From: Phycisphaerales bacterium UBA1910
Lineage (GTDB): Bacteria > Planctomycetota > Phycisphaerae > Phycisphaerales > UBA1924
Length of the DNA stretch: 18,361 nt
Assembly (NCBI GenBank): GCA_002337545.1
Contig: DDGE01000016.1
Span: forward strand, 1 to 18,361
Reading direction: 5' to 3'
In this document: piece by piece, positions 1 to 7,096 of the stretch
How positions within the stretch are numbered: position 1 is the first letter of the stretch
How the letters are laid out: the number at the start of each line of letters is the position of its first letter
Program-made: the position numbers and the translations under genes
Notes under the pieces: generated by a model
What the model was told of the DNA's origin: nothing
Database searches by the model: none
What the model saw: the letters and a program-made list of their open reading frames with translations, nothing else

Positions 1-1128
1 TCGTCGCTGTACCGAGTTCAGGACGGCCGATTTGAGCAGATCGGGCTGAGCTTTGTGTCGCATACATTCTTCCCGATTCAGGGCAATGCCTGTGGGCTTG
101 GGTGCACACCCGGCACTCCGGGTATGCTCGGGGTTGGCTGCTCGGATACCATCGGCGCGGGGCTCGCGGGCGGACAAAGTGGTATGGGGCCACGCATCGA
201 GATCGATCCGTGGAGCGGCGACTTTCCCTACCCCTTCTCCACCATCAATCAATCGGGCAACGCCGTGTACAAGCGACTGAAAGCCCGCATCGCGGATCTG
301 AGTGACACCTCGGCGCTCTACTTTGTTGAGCGGCAGTACATCAGCAATGAAGAAGCCCCCGTTGCGCGAGACAACAACACCAGTTACCGGCGTGTGATAT
401 TTACGCCCGGGTCGAACTCGCCACAACTGCTCAGTGGCACCATCTCGGGGTATCCGGCGATCAGCGCGTGGCGGGATAACGGACAGGGGCCGGGCATGCC
501 CGACCCCAACATCATGATCTCATCAGTACACCTTGCGGGTGATGGGCAAGTCGTTGTTGGCTCCAGGGCGACAAGCTTGGGGCATCAGATGTGGCGGTAC
601 GATTACGCAGTGCAGAACATGAACGCGTCGCGGGGCATCAATGCGCTCCGTATTCCCATCGGCTTCAATCGCAGCGCGACCGATCCATATTTCCATGATG
701 TCGAGTACATCGACGAGGTAGACAACCAGATCGACGGGACGGACTGGGGTTTCAGCGTCGTCAGCGGATTCGCCTCGTGGGAAACCGGCGCGAGCTTCGA
801 TCAGAACCCGCTGGCCAACGCGATCCGCTGGGGCACGACCTACTCCTTCTCGTTCGTCTCACCCCAACCACCCACGACCAAGGTTGCGGAACTGGGCGTG
901 TTCAACGATGATGGCAGCGGGCCCGTGATCGCCTCGGTTGTGGCTCCGATCAGCGGGCCCTGTCGCGTGGACATGAACGCGGACGGCACGCTGAACTTCT
1001 TCGATATCTCCACCTGGATCAACGCGTTCAACAGCGGCGATCTGAACGCGGATTTCACCGGCGACGGCGTGTTCGATTTCTTCGATGCCTCCGCCTACCT
1101 CAACGAGTTCATTCAGGGGTGCATGTAA
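1..1128 (+). CDS. Secreted protein with GC-type dockerin C-terminus (5'-partial)
   Basis: The reading frame is open from the first base of the window to a TAA at 1126-1128, so the N-terminus and any signal peptide lie upstream. The GTG at 55 is only an internal codon. About 375 residues are visible. Most of the protein matches no family I recognise; it is rich in Gly, Ser and Asn and reads like an extracellular beta-rich protein. The last ~55 residues, from about base 955, hold two EF-hand-like calcium loops (DMNADGTLNFFD and DFTGDGVFDFFD), each followed by a short helix, and end in GCM. This is the dockerin-like tail seen in many secreted Phycisphaerae proteins. It is followed after 159 bp by another protein with the same kind of tail. 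Function unknown; the secreted, calcium-stabilised nature is inferred from the tail. Confidence 0.85.
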   Translation, partial: SSLYRVQDGRFEQIGLSFVSHTFFPIQGNACGLGCTPGTPGMLGVGCSDTIGAGLAGGQSGMGPRIEIDPWSGDFPYPFSTINQSGNAVYKRLKARIADLSDTSALYFVERQYISNEEAPVARDNNTSYRRVIFTPGSNSPQLLSGTISGYPAISAWRDNGQGPGMPDPNIMISSVHLAGDGQVVVGSRATSLGHQMWRYDYAVQNMNASRGINALRIPIGFNRSATDPYFHDVEYIDEVDNQIDGTDWGFSVVSGFASWETGASFDQNPLANAIRWGTTYSFSFVSPQPPTTKVAELGVFNDDGSGPVIASVVAPISGPCRVDMNADGTLNFFDISTWINAFNSGDLNADFTGDGVFDFFDASAYLNEFIQGCM

Positions 1129-1287
1129 GGCCTGTATCTGGGGAATCACGAGCATTTCTGCGGGAACCGTGGGTGGTCTGTATCCGTATCGTTAATTGTC
1201 CGAAAAGGGCTGGGTCGGCGTGCGCGCCGGCTTGAACGCGTTCGCGTCGCGGCCCGACGCCTACAGACTGAATCAGGAGAAACCCCA

Positions 1288-2730
1288 ATGAATCACATGG
1301 GAATGCGCTCGATCACCCTACTTGCACTCACCGCGGGCACTGCGATGGCTCATGAGCCACAAGCTGATACCGCGGGCCAGAACATCGATAATGGCGCCCT
1401 AACCAAGGTTCACGGCTGCTGGCAGGGCGACCACGGCACCCTCGAGGGCGGGGTCTTCTACCTCCCGACCGATGAGGACGCCCTGCAGGTCATCGAGGCG
1501 GTCGAGCTTGCAAATCGGGGTGTGCCCGATAACCGGGTGGACTTCGTCATCGTCGGCGACGGGTACACCGCGTCCGAGCAGGCGCAGTTCCACACGGACG
1601 CGACGAGCATCCAGAACAACTTCTTCCGCTATGAGCCCTTCATCACCTACGAGTCCTACTTCCGCTGGACGCAGGTCGAGGTGATCTCCAATGAATCGGG
1701 CGTCGACAACGACCCGGACCAGGGGATCAATCGCGACACCGCGCTGGACATGTCGTACTGGTGCAGCGGGACCGAGCGTCTCTTGTGTGTGAGCGTGTCC
1801 AAGGCGTACCAAGCCGCGGCGAGCGCGCCGGATATCGATCAGGTCATCGCGATCTCCAACTCCAGCAAATATGGCGGCGCGGGATATCCGAGCAACAATC
1901 TCGGCACGGCCGCGGGACAGAATGGCTCGGCAGTCGAGATTGCGATCCATGAGATGGGACACTCGCTGGGCGACCTCGCGGACGAGTACACCTATGGCGG
2001 ACCGACCACATACAGCGGCAACGAGCCTAGCGCTCGGAACTCATCGACATTCGATCGTCAGACACAACTCGACAATCAGACCAAATGGTGGCGCTGGATG
2101 GATGAGTTCATCTCTGGCTTTGACGGCACGGTGAGCACTTACGAGGGCTCGAGTTATTCCCAGCTTGGGGTGTATCGCCCCTCAAACAACTCGATGATGC
2201 GGAGCCTGAACCGCCCGTTCAACCTCCCCAGTGCCGAGCGGCTGATTCATCAGATTTATCGCGAAGTCAATCCAATTGACGATGGCACCGCGGACGGGTC
2301 GGTCCTGACAGCGAGCGATGTCGCGTGGGTCCAGCCCATGCAACCAAACGGTCACGATCTTGATGTTGTGTGGTACCTCAACGGGAACATCATCATCAGC
2401 GCGATCGGGCAGACCCAGCTCGATCTCTCCACCCTCTCCCTCGATTCAGGGACGAACGAGATCAAGGTCGAGGTCACGGACCCGACGCCTTGGGTACGGG
2501 AAGAAACGATCCGGAACAACTTCCTGACAGAATCTCGCACCTTCACCGTGGAAGCCTGTGTCGCGTCGGCAGATTTCAATGGCGATGGCCTGCTCGATTT
2601 CTTTGATGTATCCGCCTTCCTGTCCGCGTACAACGCACAGGACGAATCCGCGGACTTCAATGGCGATGGTGAGTTCAACTTCTTCGATGTGTCCGGGTTC
2701 CTCACGAGTTTTAATGAGGGTGGATGCTGA
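1288..2730 (+). CDS. Secreted M64-like zinc metallopeptidase with GC-type dockerin tail
   Basis: This 480-residue protein is an exported zinc protease. AGGAGA at 1275-1280 sits 7 nt before the ATG. Residues 1-21 form a signal peptide (hydrophobic ITLLALTAGTAMA). Residues 85-330 resemble peptidase M64 (the IgA-protease family of Clostridium ramosum): VDFVIVGDGYT at 84-94, the zinc site HEMGHSLGDLADEY at 221-234 (H221 and H225 ligands, E222 catalytic base, D232 a likely third ligand), and a Met-rich NNSMM at 300-304 that may be the Met-turn. A beta-sandwich-like stretch follows at about 335-420. Two calcium loops (DFNGDGLLDFFD at 429-440 and DFNGDGEFNFFD at 456-467) end in GGC. The substrate cannot be read from sequence; IgA is unlikely for an environmental bacterium. 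M64 assignment is strong; the dockerin tail is clear. Confidence 0.92.
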   Translation: MNHMGMRSITLLALTAGTAMAHEPQADTAGQNIDNGALTKVHGCWQGDHGTLEGGVFYLPTDEDALQVIEAVELANRGVPDNRVDFVIVGDGYTASEQAQFHTDATSIQNNFFRYEPFITYESYFRWTQVEVISNESGVDNDPDQGINRDTALDMSYWCSGTERLLCVSVSKAYQAAASAPDIDQVIAISNSSKYGGAGYPSNNLGTAAGQNGSAVEIAIHEMGHSLGDLADEYTYGGPTTYSGNEPSARNSSTFDRQTQLDNQTKWWRWMDEFISGFDGTVSTYEGSSYSQLGVYRPSNNSMMRSLNRPFNLPSAERLIHQIYREVNPIDDGTADGSVLTASDVAWVQPMQPNGHDLDVVWYLNGNIIISAIGQTQLDLSTLSLDSGTNEIKVEVTDPTPWVREETIRNNFLTESRTFTVEACVASADFNGDGLLDFFDVSAFLSAYNAQDESADFNGDGEFNFFDVSGFLTSFNEGGC

Positions 2731-3024
2731 GGAGCCCATGGAGAATCTTCAAAGTACGCACCCGAAACGCAATAACCCGCTTTCAAGGGCGTTTTCTTTG
2801 ATGAGGTGTGTGCCTGAGGGGTACGCTGTGCAGGCCCTAGGTCCGGTTTTTTGGAAAGTGCTTTGAAAATACCGGTTCTCGGGGTCAAAATCAGTGTACG
2901 CGCGGGCCATCTCGCGGTTTCATTCGATCGGGACCAGGATTCCGGCGAATCAGATATAGAGTGATGGATAGGCTCGATCGTCCTCAACTGGGCATCGACG
3001 ACGGAAACGGGAGGTACTTTGACT
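2731..3024. other. Intergenic region between the M64 peptidase and the DUF1573 operon
   Basis: No convincing gene is seen here. It holds the candidate terminator at 2765-2799 and an inverted repeat CCGGT (2843-2847) / ACCGG (2871-2875), whose inner part can extend through T/A pairs. A TATAGA at 2955-2960 could be a -10 box for the downstream operon, about 60 bp before its start, but I see no good -35 partner. GGGAGG at 3010-3014 is the ribosome binding site of the next gene. Confidence 0.5.
2765..2799 (+). terminator. Possible intrinsic terminator after the M64 peptidase
   Basis: AAACGC (2765-2770) can pair with GCGTTT (2789-2794). The pairing continues inward as CC/GG after a 5-nt bulge, and a T-rich run (TTTTCTTT, 2792-2799) follows. 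It lies 34 bp after the stop codon. The stem is interrupted, so this is only a candidate. Confidence 0.4.
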
Positions 3025-4113
3025 ATGCGGAACAAGATGAAATCGGTCCTGACTCTCAGCGCGGGGTTGCTCGCGATCAGCACCTCAGGCGTGATGGCGC
3101 AAGCCCTCGACCGCAAGGACCTCTCCCCAGAAACACCCGCTGTGATGCAGCCGGGTGTTGAGAACAAAGGGGCTCTCGTCTTCTCGAGCAAAACCCAGGA
3201 CGCGGGCGAAATCTTCGACCAAGAAGATGTAAAGCTCAGCTATCTTTTCAGAAACACGGGTTCTGGCCCGCTCACCATCACACAGGTGAAGACCTCCTGT
3301 GGCTGCACCGTGCCCGAACTTTCAAAGAAGACCTACATGCCCGGCGAATCCGGCACGCTTGATGTCACCTTTGATCCCAAAGGCAAGCACGGCATGATCG
3401 CCCGGAACATCACCGTCTTCACGGATTCCGAATCCACGCCATCGGAGACTTTGATCGTCCGTGCGTTCGTAAAACCGATCGTCGTGCTTGATCCCAAGAT
3501 CATTCCTTTCGAGGCCGTCCAGAAGGGCTCGTCCGCGACCAAAGAGTTCAAGGTATATGGCCGCACAGATGACTTCAAGGTCACCCGCGCGACCGTGGCC
3601 AAGCCGAATATCTTTGACATCGAAGTCGAGGACAAGGGCGAGGTTGAGTACAAGGGCGAAACCCTTCGCATGTCAGTCATCCGCGTGACGGTCAAAGAAG
3701 GCGCGAGCCCGGACAACCACCGCGCAGATGTAACGATCCGCACGAATGACGAACGCCGCTCGATCATGTCCGGCACCGTCATCGCACGCGTGCTCGGCGA
3801 TCTGGCCATGGACCCGGTCCGCGTGACGATGGGTCGCATGGTCGTTGGGGATACCTTCGAGAAGGTGTTCCATGTGAAATCAAAGAGCGGGACGGCGTTC
3901 AACCTCGAGAGCGTTGCCTTCAACACGATCGCGCTTGAGTCCGAAACAACCTTCGAACCAGCGAACGAAGAGAAGACCGACTGGATCGTAAAAATCACCG
4001 GCACCGTTGTCGCACCTGCGCCCCGGTTCAATACCCCGATCCGTATTACCACCGATGTTGCCGACGAGAAGGAACTGACCATGCAGATGTACGGTCAGCT
4101 CCGCGCTCAGTAA
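3025..4113 (+). CDS. DUF1573 domain-containing exported protein
   Basis: This is a 362-residue exported protein of unknown biochemical role. The ATG at 3025 (MRNKMKSV) is preferred over the in-frame TTG at 3019 because GGGAGG at 3010-3014 is 10 nt upstream of the ATG and too close to the TTG. A signal peptide runs to about residue 25 (GVMAQ). The DUF1573 domain spans about residues 55-135: AGEIFDQEDV, FRNTGSGPLTI, then the family hallmark TSCGCT with C92 and C94, and a P-G-x-S-G-T-L-D-V-T-F strand. The rest (about 140-362) is beta-rich and may be further immunoglobulin-like modules. DUF1573 folds like ASPM/MSP-type beta domains and is common in Planctomycetota and Bacteroidota. It begins an operon with a rhodanese-like and a MauE-like gene (27 bp to the next start). 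Family call is firm; function is not. Confidence 0.9.
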   Translation: MRNKMKSVLTLSAGLLAISTSGVMAQALDRKDLSPETPAVMQPGVENKGALVFSSKTQDAGEIFDQEDVKLSYLFRNTGSGPLTITQVKTSCGCTVPELSKKTYMPGESGTLDVTFDPKGKHGMIARNITVFTDSESTPSETLIVRAFVKPIVVLDPKIIPFEAVQKGSSATKEFKVYGRTDDFKVTRATVAKPNIFDIEVEDKGEVEYKGETLRMSVIRVTVKEGASPDNHRADVTIRTNDERRSIMSGTVIARVLGDLAMDPVRVTMGRMVVGDTFEKVFHVKSKSGTAFNLESVAFNTIALESETTFEPANEEKTDWIVKITGTVVAPAPRFNTPIRITTDVADEKELTMQMYGQLRAQ

Positions 4114-4140
4114 CCCGTTCTCGCTCTGGAGTTTCCATCC

Positions 4141-4776
4141 ATGCGATGCATGCACATCACTTCCGGGCTGCTCTCGATTGTGGGAGCAGCCTTTTTGTTC
4201 GGGACGGTTCACGCGCTTGTGATCGATCCGATTGATATCTCCAAAGTTGATCTCAACACCGACGGCGATGTCAAGGGCGGACGAAACAATCCATCTGATC
4301 CTCCCGTGGGACCCGTTGATACCACCCCAGAGACGGATACCGGATCCGGCGAGCCCCCTGTAGATCCACCCGTCTCAGAGCCGCCCGTTGAAATAGAAGT
4401 CTCCGACGCGATTCTTGACGCGCCCGTTCCCGAGGGGACACTGACCCTTCGTCAAGCACACAAACTGTGGGAAGACGGCGCGTACTTCATCGACGCGCGT
4501 CACGAGCATGAGTTCGAGGAAGGGCACATCCAGTACGCTGCGTGGCTCGCGTCGTCGTTGTTCGACACGGATTCTGATCGCGCATTTTCGATCGCGAACT
4601 CCATGCCTCCCGAATCCACGGTCGTGATCTACTGCGTCGGGGGCGAATGTGATGCGTCGCACAATGTCGCGCGACGACTCGCACAGATCGGGTTCACAGA
4701 TCTGCGGATCATGGGCGTGGGATACACGGACTGGGTCGCCGCCGGCTTCCCGACGGAAGAAGGGAGCGCCCCATGA
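4141..4776 (+). CDS. Exported or membrane-anchored rhodanese-like protein
   Basis: This 211-residue protein has a hydrophobic N-terminus (about 8-26) that acts as a signal peptide or membrane anchor. No lipobox cysteine is present. A Pro/Asp/Glu-rich flexible linker follows at about 45-98. The rhodanese fold covers about 100-205: LTLRQAHKLW, FIDARHEHEFEEGHI at 117-130, and the active-site loop YCVGGECDAS with the presumed catalytic C165 plus a second Cys, C170. Rhodaneses carry sulfur as a cysteine persulfide; the loop here (CVGGEC) lacks the usual CRxGxR arginines, so sulfurtransfer from thiosulfate is not assured. It is 27 bp downstream of the DUF1573 gene, and its TGA overlaps the ATG of the MauE-like gene (ATGA, 4773-4776), which points to coupled translation. 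Export is inferred from the N-terminus. Confidence 0.88.
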   Translation: MRCMHITSGLLSIVGAAFLFGTVHALVIDPIDISKVDLNTDGDVKGGRNNPSDPPVGPVDTTPETDTGSGEPPVDPPVSEPPVEIEVSDAILDAPVPEGTLTLRQAHKLWEDGAYFIDARHEHEFEEGHIQYAAWLASSLFDTDSDRAFSIANSMPPESTVVIYCVGGECDASHNVARRLAQIGFTDLRIMGVGYTDWVAAGFPTEEGSAP

Positions 4777-5345
4777 ATAAGAACGCGATCCCACAGACGA
4801 GCATGATCGAATCGATCCTGCTTCAGCTCCCATTGCGATTGTTTCTTGGTGCGGTCTTTGTCTTCGCGGCGTACAACAAGATCCCCGCGATCCAGTCCTT
4901 CGCCGAAGCGATCAAAGGGTTCCAGGTCATCGATTCGGAGACCCACCCGGAACTCATCATCATCGGTGCGTTTGTCATCCCCTGGTTTGAGCTTCTCGCT
5001 GGGTTGATGCTGATCCTCGGGCTGCGAGCGCGATCCGCCGCACTTGGGATCGGGGCACTGCTTGGGGTGTTCATCTACGCCCTTCTGTATGTCATCTTCA
5101 CAGATGTCAGTGCCGATTGCTCGTGCTTCGGAGATGAAAACTTCATCTGCGGCTCCAGTGTCGGGTGGTGCCAGGTCATCCGCAACATCGTGTTCCTCAT
5201 CCCCGCCACCTACCTCGTCCTCCGCGGACCGGGGCGGGTCTCGATCGATCAGATCATGTCGAAACCCGACCAGAACCCTGATTCTTACGCGTATCATCCG
5301 GAATCCTTGTCGAACCCGGTCGACGCAGACGCGTCGCGTGCGTAA
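4773..5345 (+). CDS. MauE/DoxX-family redox-associated membrane protein
   Basis: This 190-residue integral membrane protein has about four hydrophobic segments (around residues 22-36, 61-83, 88-110 and 135-151). The pattern matches MauE/DoxX proteins, which support disulfide or thiol chemistry at the membrane, for example in methylamine dehydrogenase maturation. Between helices 3 and 4 it carries CSCFG (C116, C118), typical of MauE-like and vitamin-K-epoxide-reductase-like redox proteins, and two further cysteines (C126, C133). The C-terminal ~35 residues are polar and probably cytoplasmic or disordered. The start overlaps the rhodanese stop by 4 nt, with AAGGGAG a few bases upstream inside that gene. 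The neighbours suggest it passes electrons to, or takes them from, exported cysteine proteins. The redox role is inferred from family and cysteines. Confidence 0.85.
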   Translation: MNKNAIPQTSMIESILLQLPLRLFLGAVFVFAAYNKIPAIQSFAEAIKGFQVIDSETHPELIIIGAFVIPWFELLAGLMLILGLRARSAALGIGALLGVFIYALLYVIFTDVSADCSCFGDENFICGSSVGWCQVIRNIVFLIPATYLVLRGPGRVSIDQIMSKPDQNPDSYAYHPESLSNPVDADASRA

Positions 5346-5353
5346 AGTCCTCG

Positions 5354-5372
5354 CCCTGAACTGGTTTCAGGG
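5354..5372 (+). terminator. Hairpin just after the MauE-like gene, lacking a clear U-tract
   Basis: CCCTGAA (5354-5360) pairs perfectly with TTCAGGG (5366-5372) around a 5-nt loop, starting 8 bp after the stop codon. It is followed by ACTGTATTT, not by a run of T. It may end or protect the operon transcript, or lie in the leader of the rpsR message. Confidence 0.4.
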
Positions 5373-5456
5373 ACTGTATTTGAGCACCTCCCCGTCGCTG
5401 AGCCCTGCCGAGTGAGCAGAGGCTGAGCCACGAAGTCCATGACGGAGATTCGTACT

Positions 5457-5711
5457 ATGAGCAGAATGGCAAGCAAGCCCGATCGTTTCGGCGGCGCCCC
5501 TACAGGCAAGGTCACCATTGAGAGCGGTAAGGGCATCGAGTATGTCGATTACAAGGATGTTGAATCCCTGCGTCGCATGATGACCCCCAACGGGAAGATC
5601 TACGGCCGCAAGCGTCTGGGCACCAACGCCCGCCAGCAGCGTATGGTCGCAAGCGCGATCAAGCGTGCACGCTTCCTCGGACTGCTGCCCTTCACCAGCG
5701 CAACGATCTGA
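5457..5711 (+). CDS. rpsR: 30S ribosomal protein bS18
   Basis: This 84-residue protein is a component of the small-subunit platform, where bS18 pairs with bS6. The core from residue 28 matches the family: EYVDYKDVESLRR, then GKIYGRKRLGTNARQQR, then AIKRARFLGLLPFT. The ATG at 5457 is chosen because GGAG (5444-5447) lies 9 nt upstream. The earlier in-frame ATG at 5439 has no good ribosome binding site, and a third ATG at 5466 is possible. In most bacteria rpsR sits between rpsF (often with ssb) and rplI; here none of these is adjacent, and the gene is a single unit between a hairpin and a strong terminator. N-terminal ~25 residues are Gly/Lys-rich and poorly conserved, as usual for this protein. 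Confidence 0.95.
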   Translation: MSRMASKPDRFGGAPTGKVTIESGKGIEYVDYKDVESLRRMMTPNGKIYGRKRLGTNARQQRMVASAIKRARFLGLLPFTSATI

Positions 5712-5736
5712 TCGAGCGAATGACAGAATCTCATTG

Positions 5737-5766
5737 CCCACCCAGCGATCCGCCGGGTGGGTTTTT
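5737..5766 (+). terminator. Intrinsic terminator after rpsR
   Basis: CCCACCC (5737-5743) pairs perfectly with GGGTGGG (5755-5761), followed at once by five T (5762-5766). It lies 25 bp after the rpsR stop and 26 bp before the start of the next gene, so that gene must have its own promoter or depend on readthrough. Confidence 0.9.
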
Positions 5767-5792
5767 CGTTGGCAGAGGATCTAAAATCTGAC

Positions 5793-6287
5793 ATGCCAGT
5801 CTTTGAACGCGATTACAAACCTGTGGCGTACGCACTCACCGAAGTCTCGGGCAACCGGCATCGTCGGATGCGCGATGTCTGCGATGTCATGTGGCGGTTC
5901 TTCAAGGACTATGGCGTCTCGTGGGTCGGGTTCTATGAGAAAGACCCCGACGCGGATCAGATGATTCTGGGGCCTTCTCGCGACAAGCCCGCGTGTTCAC
6001 CCATCGAGTTGCATGGCGCGTGCGGGATGTCGTGGGAAAAGAAACGCCCGATCCTTGTTCACGATGTCCAGAGTCTGGGCGAGCACTACATCGCGTGTGA
6101 TCCGCGGGACCGATCCGAGGTTGTGATCCCACTCTTCAACGACGACGGGTCGTGCTACGGCGTGCTGGATATCGATTCGTTCGATCGCAACGCGTTCGGC
6201 GACCACGACATCCTTGAACTGCGCAAGCTCATGGAATCAACAGCCCTGAGCTGGCCGGCGCCGCACCTGCCCGCGTTGGTGTTCTGA
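5793..6287 (+). CDS. msrC: Free methionine-R-sulfoxide reductase (GAF domain)
   Basis: This 164-residue cytoplasmic protein is a single GAF domain of the fRMsr (YebR/MsrC) type, which reduces free L-methionine-R-sulfoxide to methionine using thioredoxin. The three family cysteines are all present: C68 in LGPSRDKPACSPI, C77 in HGACGMS and C102 in HYIACDPRDRSE. C102 matches the catalytic Cys118 of the E. coli enzyme; C68 and C77 match the resolving pair, with one residue fewer between them. The end of the domain, SEVVIPLFNDDGSCYGVLDID, is also typical. The ATG at 5793 is preferred to the GTG at 5757, because the GTG lies inside the rpsR terminator; AGAGGA is about 13 nt upstream of the ATG. The gene ends tail to tail with rluA with one base between stop codons. 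Substrate is inferred from the conserved cysteines. Confidence 0.86.
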   Translation: MPVFERDYKPVAYALTEVSGNRHRRMRDVCDVMWRFFKDYGVSWVGFYEKDPDADQMILGPSRDKPACSPIELHGACGMSWEKKRPILVHDVQSLGEHYIACDPRDRSEVVIPLFNDDGSCYGVLDIDSFDRNAFGDHDILELRKLMESTALSWPAPHLPALVF

Positions 6288-6288
6288 C

Positions 6289-7062
6289 TCAGAACGGGTC
6301 AGACGCTTTGAAGGTCATCTGCTTGCCCGTGCGTGGGTGGTGGATGGTCAGCATCGACGCATGGAGCATGAGACGATCCGCGTTGGTCGCGTCGCCGTAG
6401 AGCTCGTCGCCGACGATCGGGTGACCTAATCCCGTCGTTTCGTCGTCGTTCTTCTGCCCCAATGTCCCAACGGTGGTGACACGCGGATGCGCTGCGTGCA
6501 CACGGAGCTGGTGCGTGCGTCCGGTTTTGGGTTCGAGCTCGACACGGGTCACGGGGCGATCACGATAGGTCTCGCGCGACATCACGCGGTACTGGGTCTG
6601 CGAGGGTTTGCCCTCGAAGTAATCCACGAGCATCAACGGACGGATCTCCATGTCCTTCCGCATGGGGCAGTTGATGAGCCCCTCGTCCGTGTCGAGGTGC
6701 CCCTCAAGCAGCGCGATATAACGCTTCTGGGTGCGTCGGAACTCAAACTGGACGGAAAGGTTCGCGTGGGTCTTTTTGTCGAGTGCAAGGATCATCACCC
6801 CGGATGTGGAAAGATCCAGGCGATGACAGGTCATCGGGCCTTTCGCGTGCGGGAACATGTCCTTGATCCGCGATCGGAGGCAGTCCTGCTTTTCCGGCGC
6901 GATGCCCGGCACAGACAGCAACCCGGCTGGCTTGTCCACGACGACGAACTGATCGTCCTCATGAATCACACGAATCGGGTCGGTTGGGGGCTTGTACGCA
7001 AAGAACGGGATGGGTTCCGTGCGGACGCGAGTAATGGGTTGTTGAGACCTAGTATCAACCAT
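6289..7062 (-). CDS. rluA: RluA-family RNA pseudouridine synthase
   Basis: This 257-residue enzyme isomerises uridine to pseudouridine in RNA. E. coli RluA acts on 23S rRNA U746 and tRNA U32. Motifs in order: VVVDKPAGLLSVPG at 40-53, the catalytic HRLDLSTSG at 80-88 with D83 as the nucleophile, KRYIALLEG at 113-121, KPSQTQY at 152-158, LEPKTGRTHQLRVH at 176-189, GHPIVGDELYGD at 213-224, and MLTIHHP at 237-243. Overall it resembles E. coli RluA more than RluC or RluD, and there is no N-terminal S4 domain. Oddity: about 20 extra residues (193-212) sit between the RVH motif and GHPIVGD, where E. coli RluA has only a few. The start is divergent from the TolB-like gene with only 34 bp between, so its promoter is very short or overlapping. 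Exact RNA target is inferred. Confidence 0.92.
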   Translation of the reverse strand: MVDTRSQQPITRVRTEPIPFFAYKPPTDPIRVIHEDDQFVVVDKPAGLLSVPGIAPEKQDCLRSRIKDMFPHAKGPMTCHRLDLSTSGVMILALDKKTHANLSVQFEFRRTQKRYIALLEGHLDTDEGLINCPMRKDMEIRPLMLVDYFEGKPSQTQYRVMSRETYRDRPVTRVELEPKTGRTHQLRVHAAHPRVTTVGTLGQKNDDETTGLGHPIVGDELYGDATNADRLMLHASMLTIHHPRTGKQMTFKASDPF

Positions 7063-7096
7063 GCAGGTTCAGTGTAGACCCCATAGGAGACCCGCA

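Noticed and set aside
1200..1265. GC-rich symmetric stretch before the M64 gene as a terminator
   Set aside because: Several short complementary runs are possible (for example GTCGG with CCGAC), but they are far apart and no T-tract follows.
2352..3191. A 279-codon open frame on the - strand spanning the M64 tail and the intergenic region
   Set aside because: Most of it is antisense to the dockerin tail and the DUF1573 signal peptide; the translation is Ser/Pro/Arg-rich without motifs.
5439..5456. ATG at 5439 as the start of rpsR
   Set aside because: No ribosome binding site lies at a proper distance, whereas GGAG is 9 nt before the ATG at 5457.
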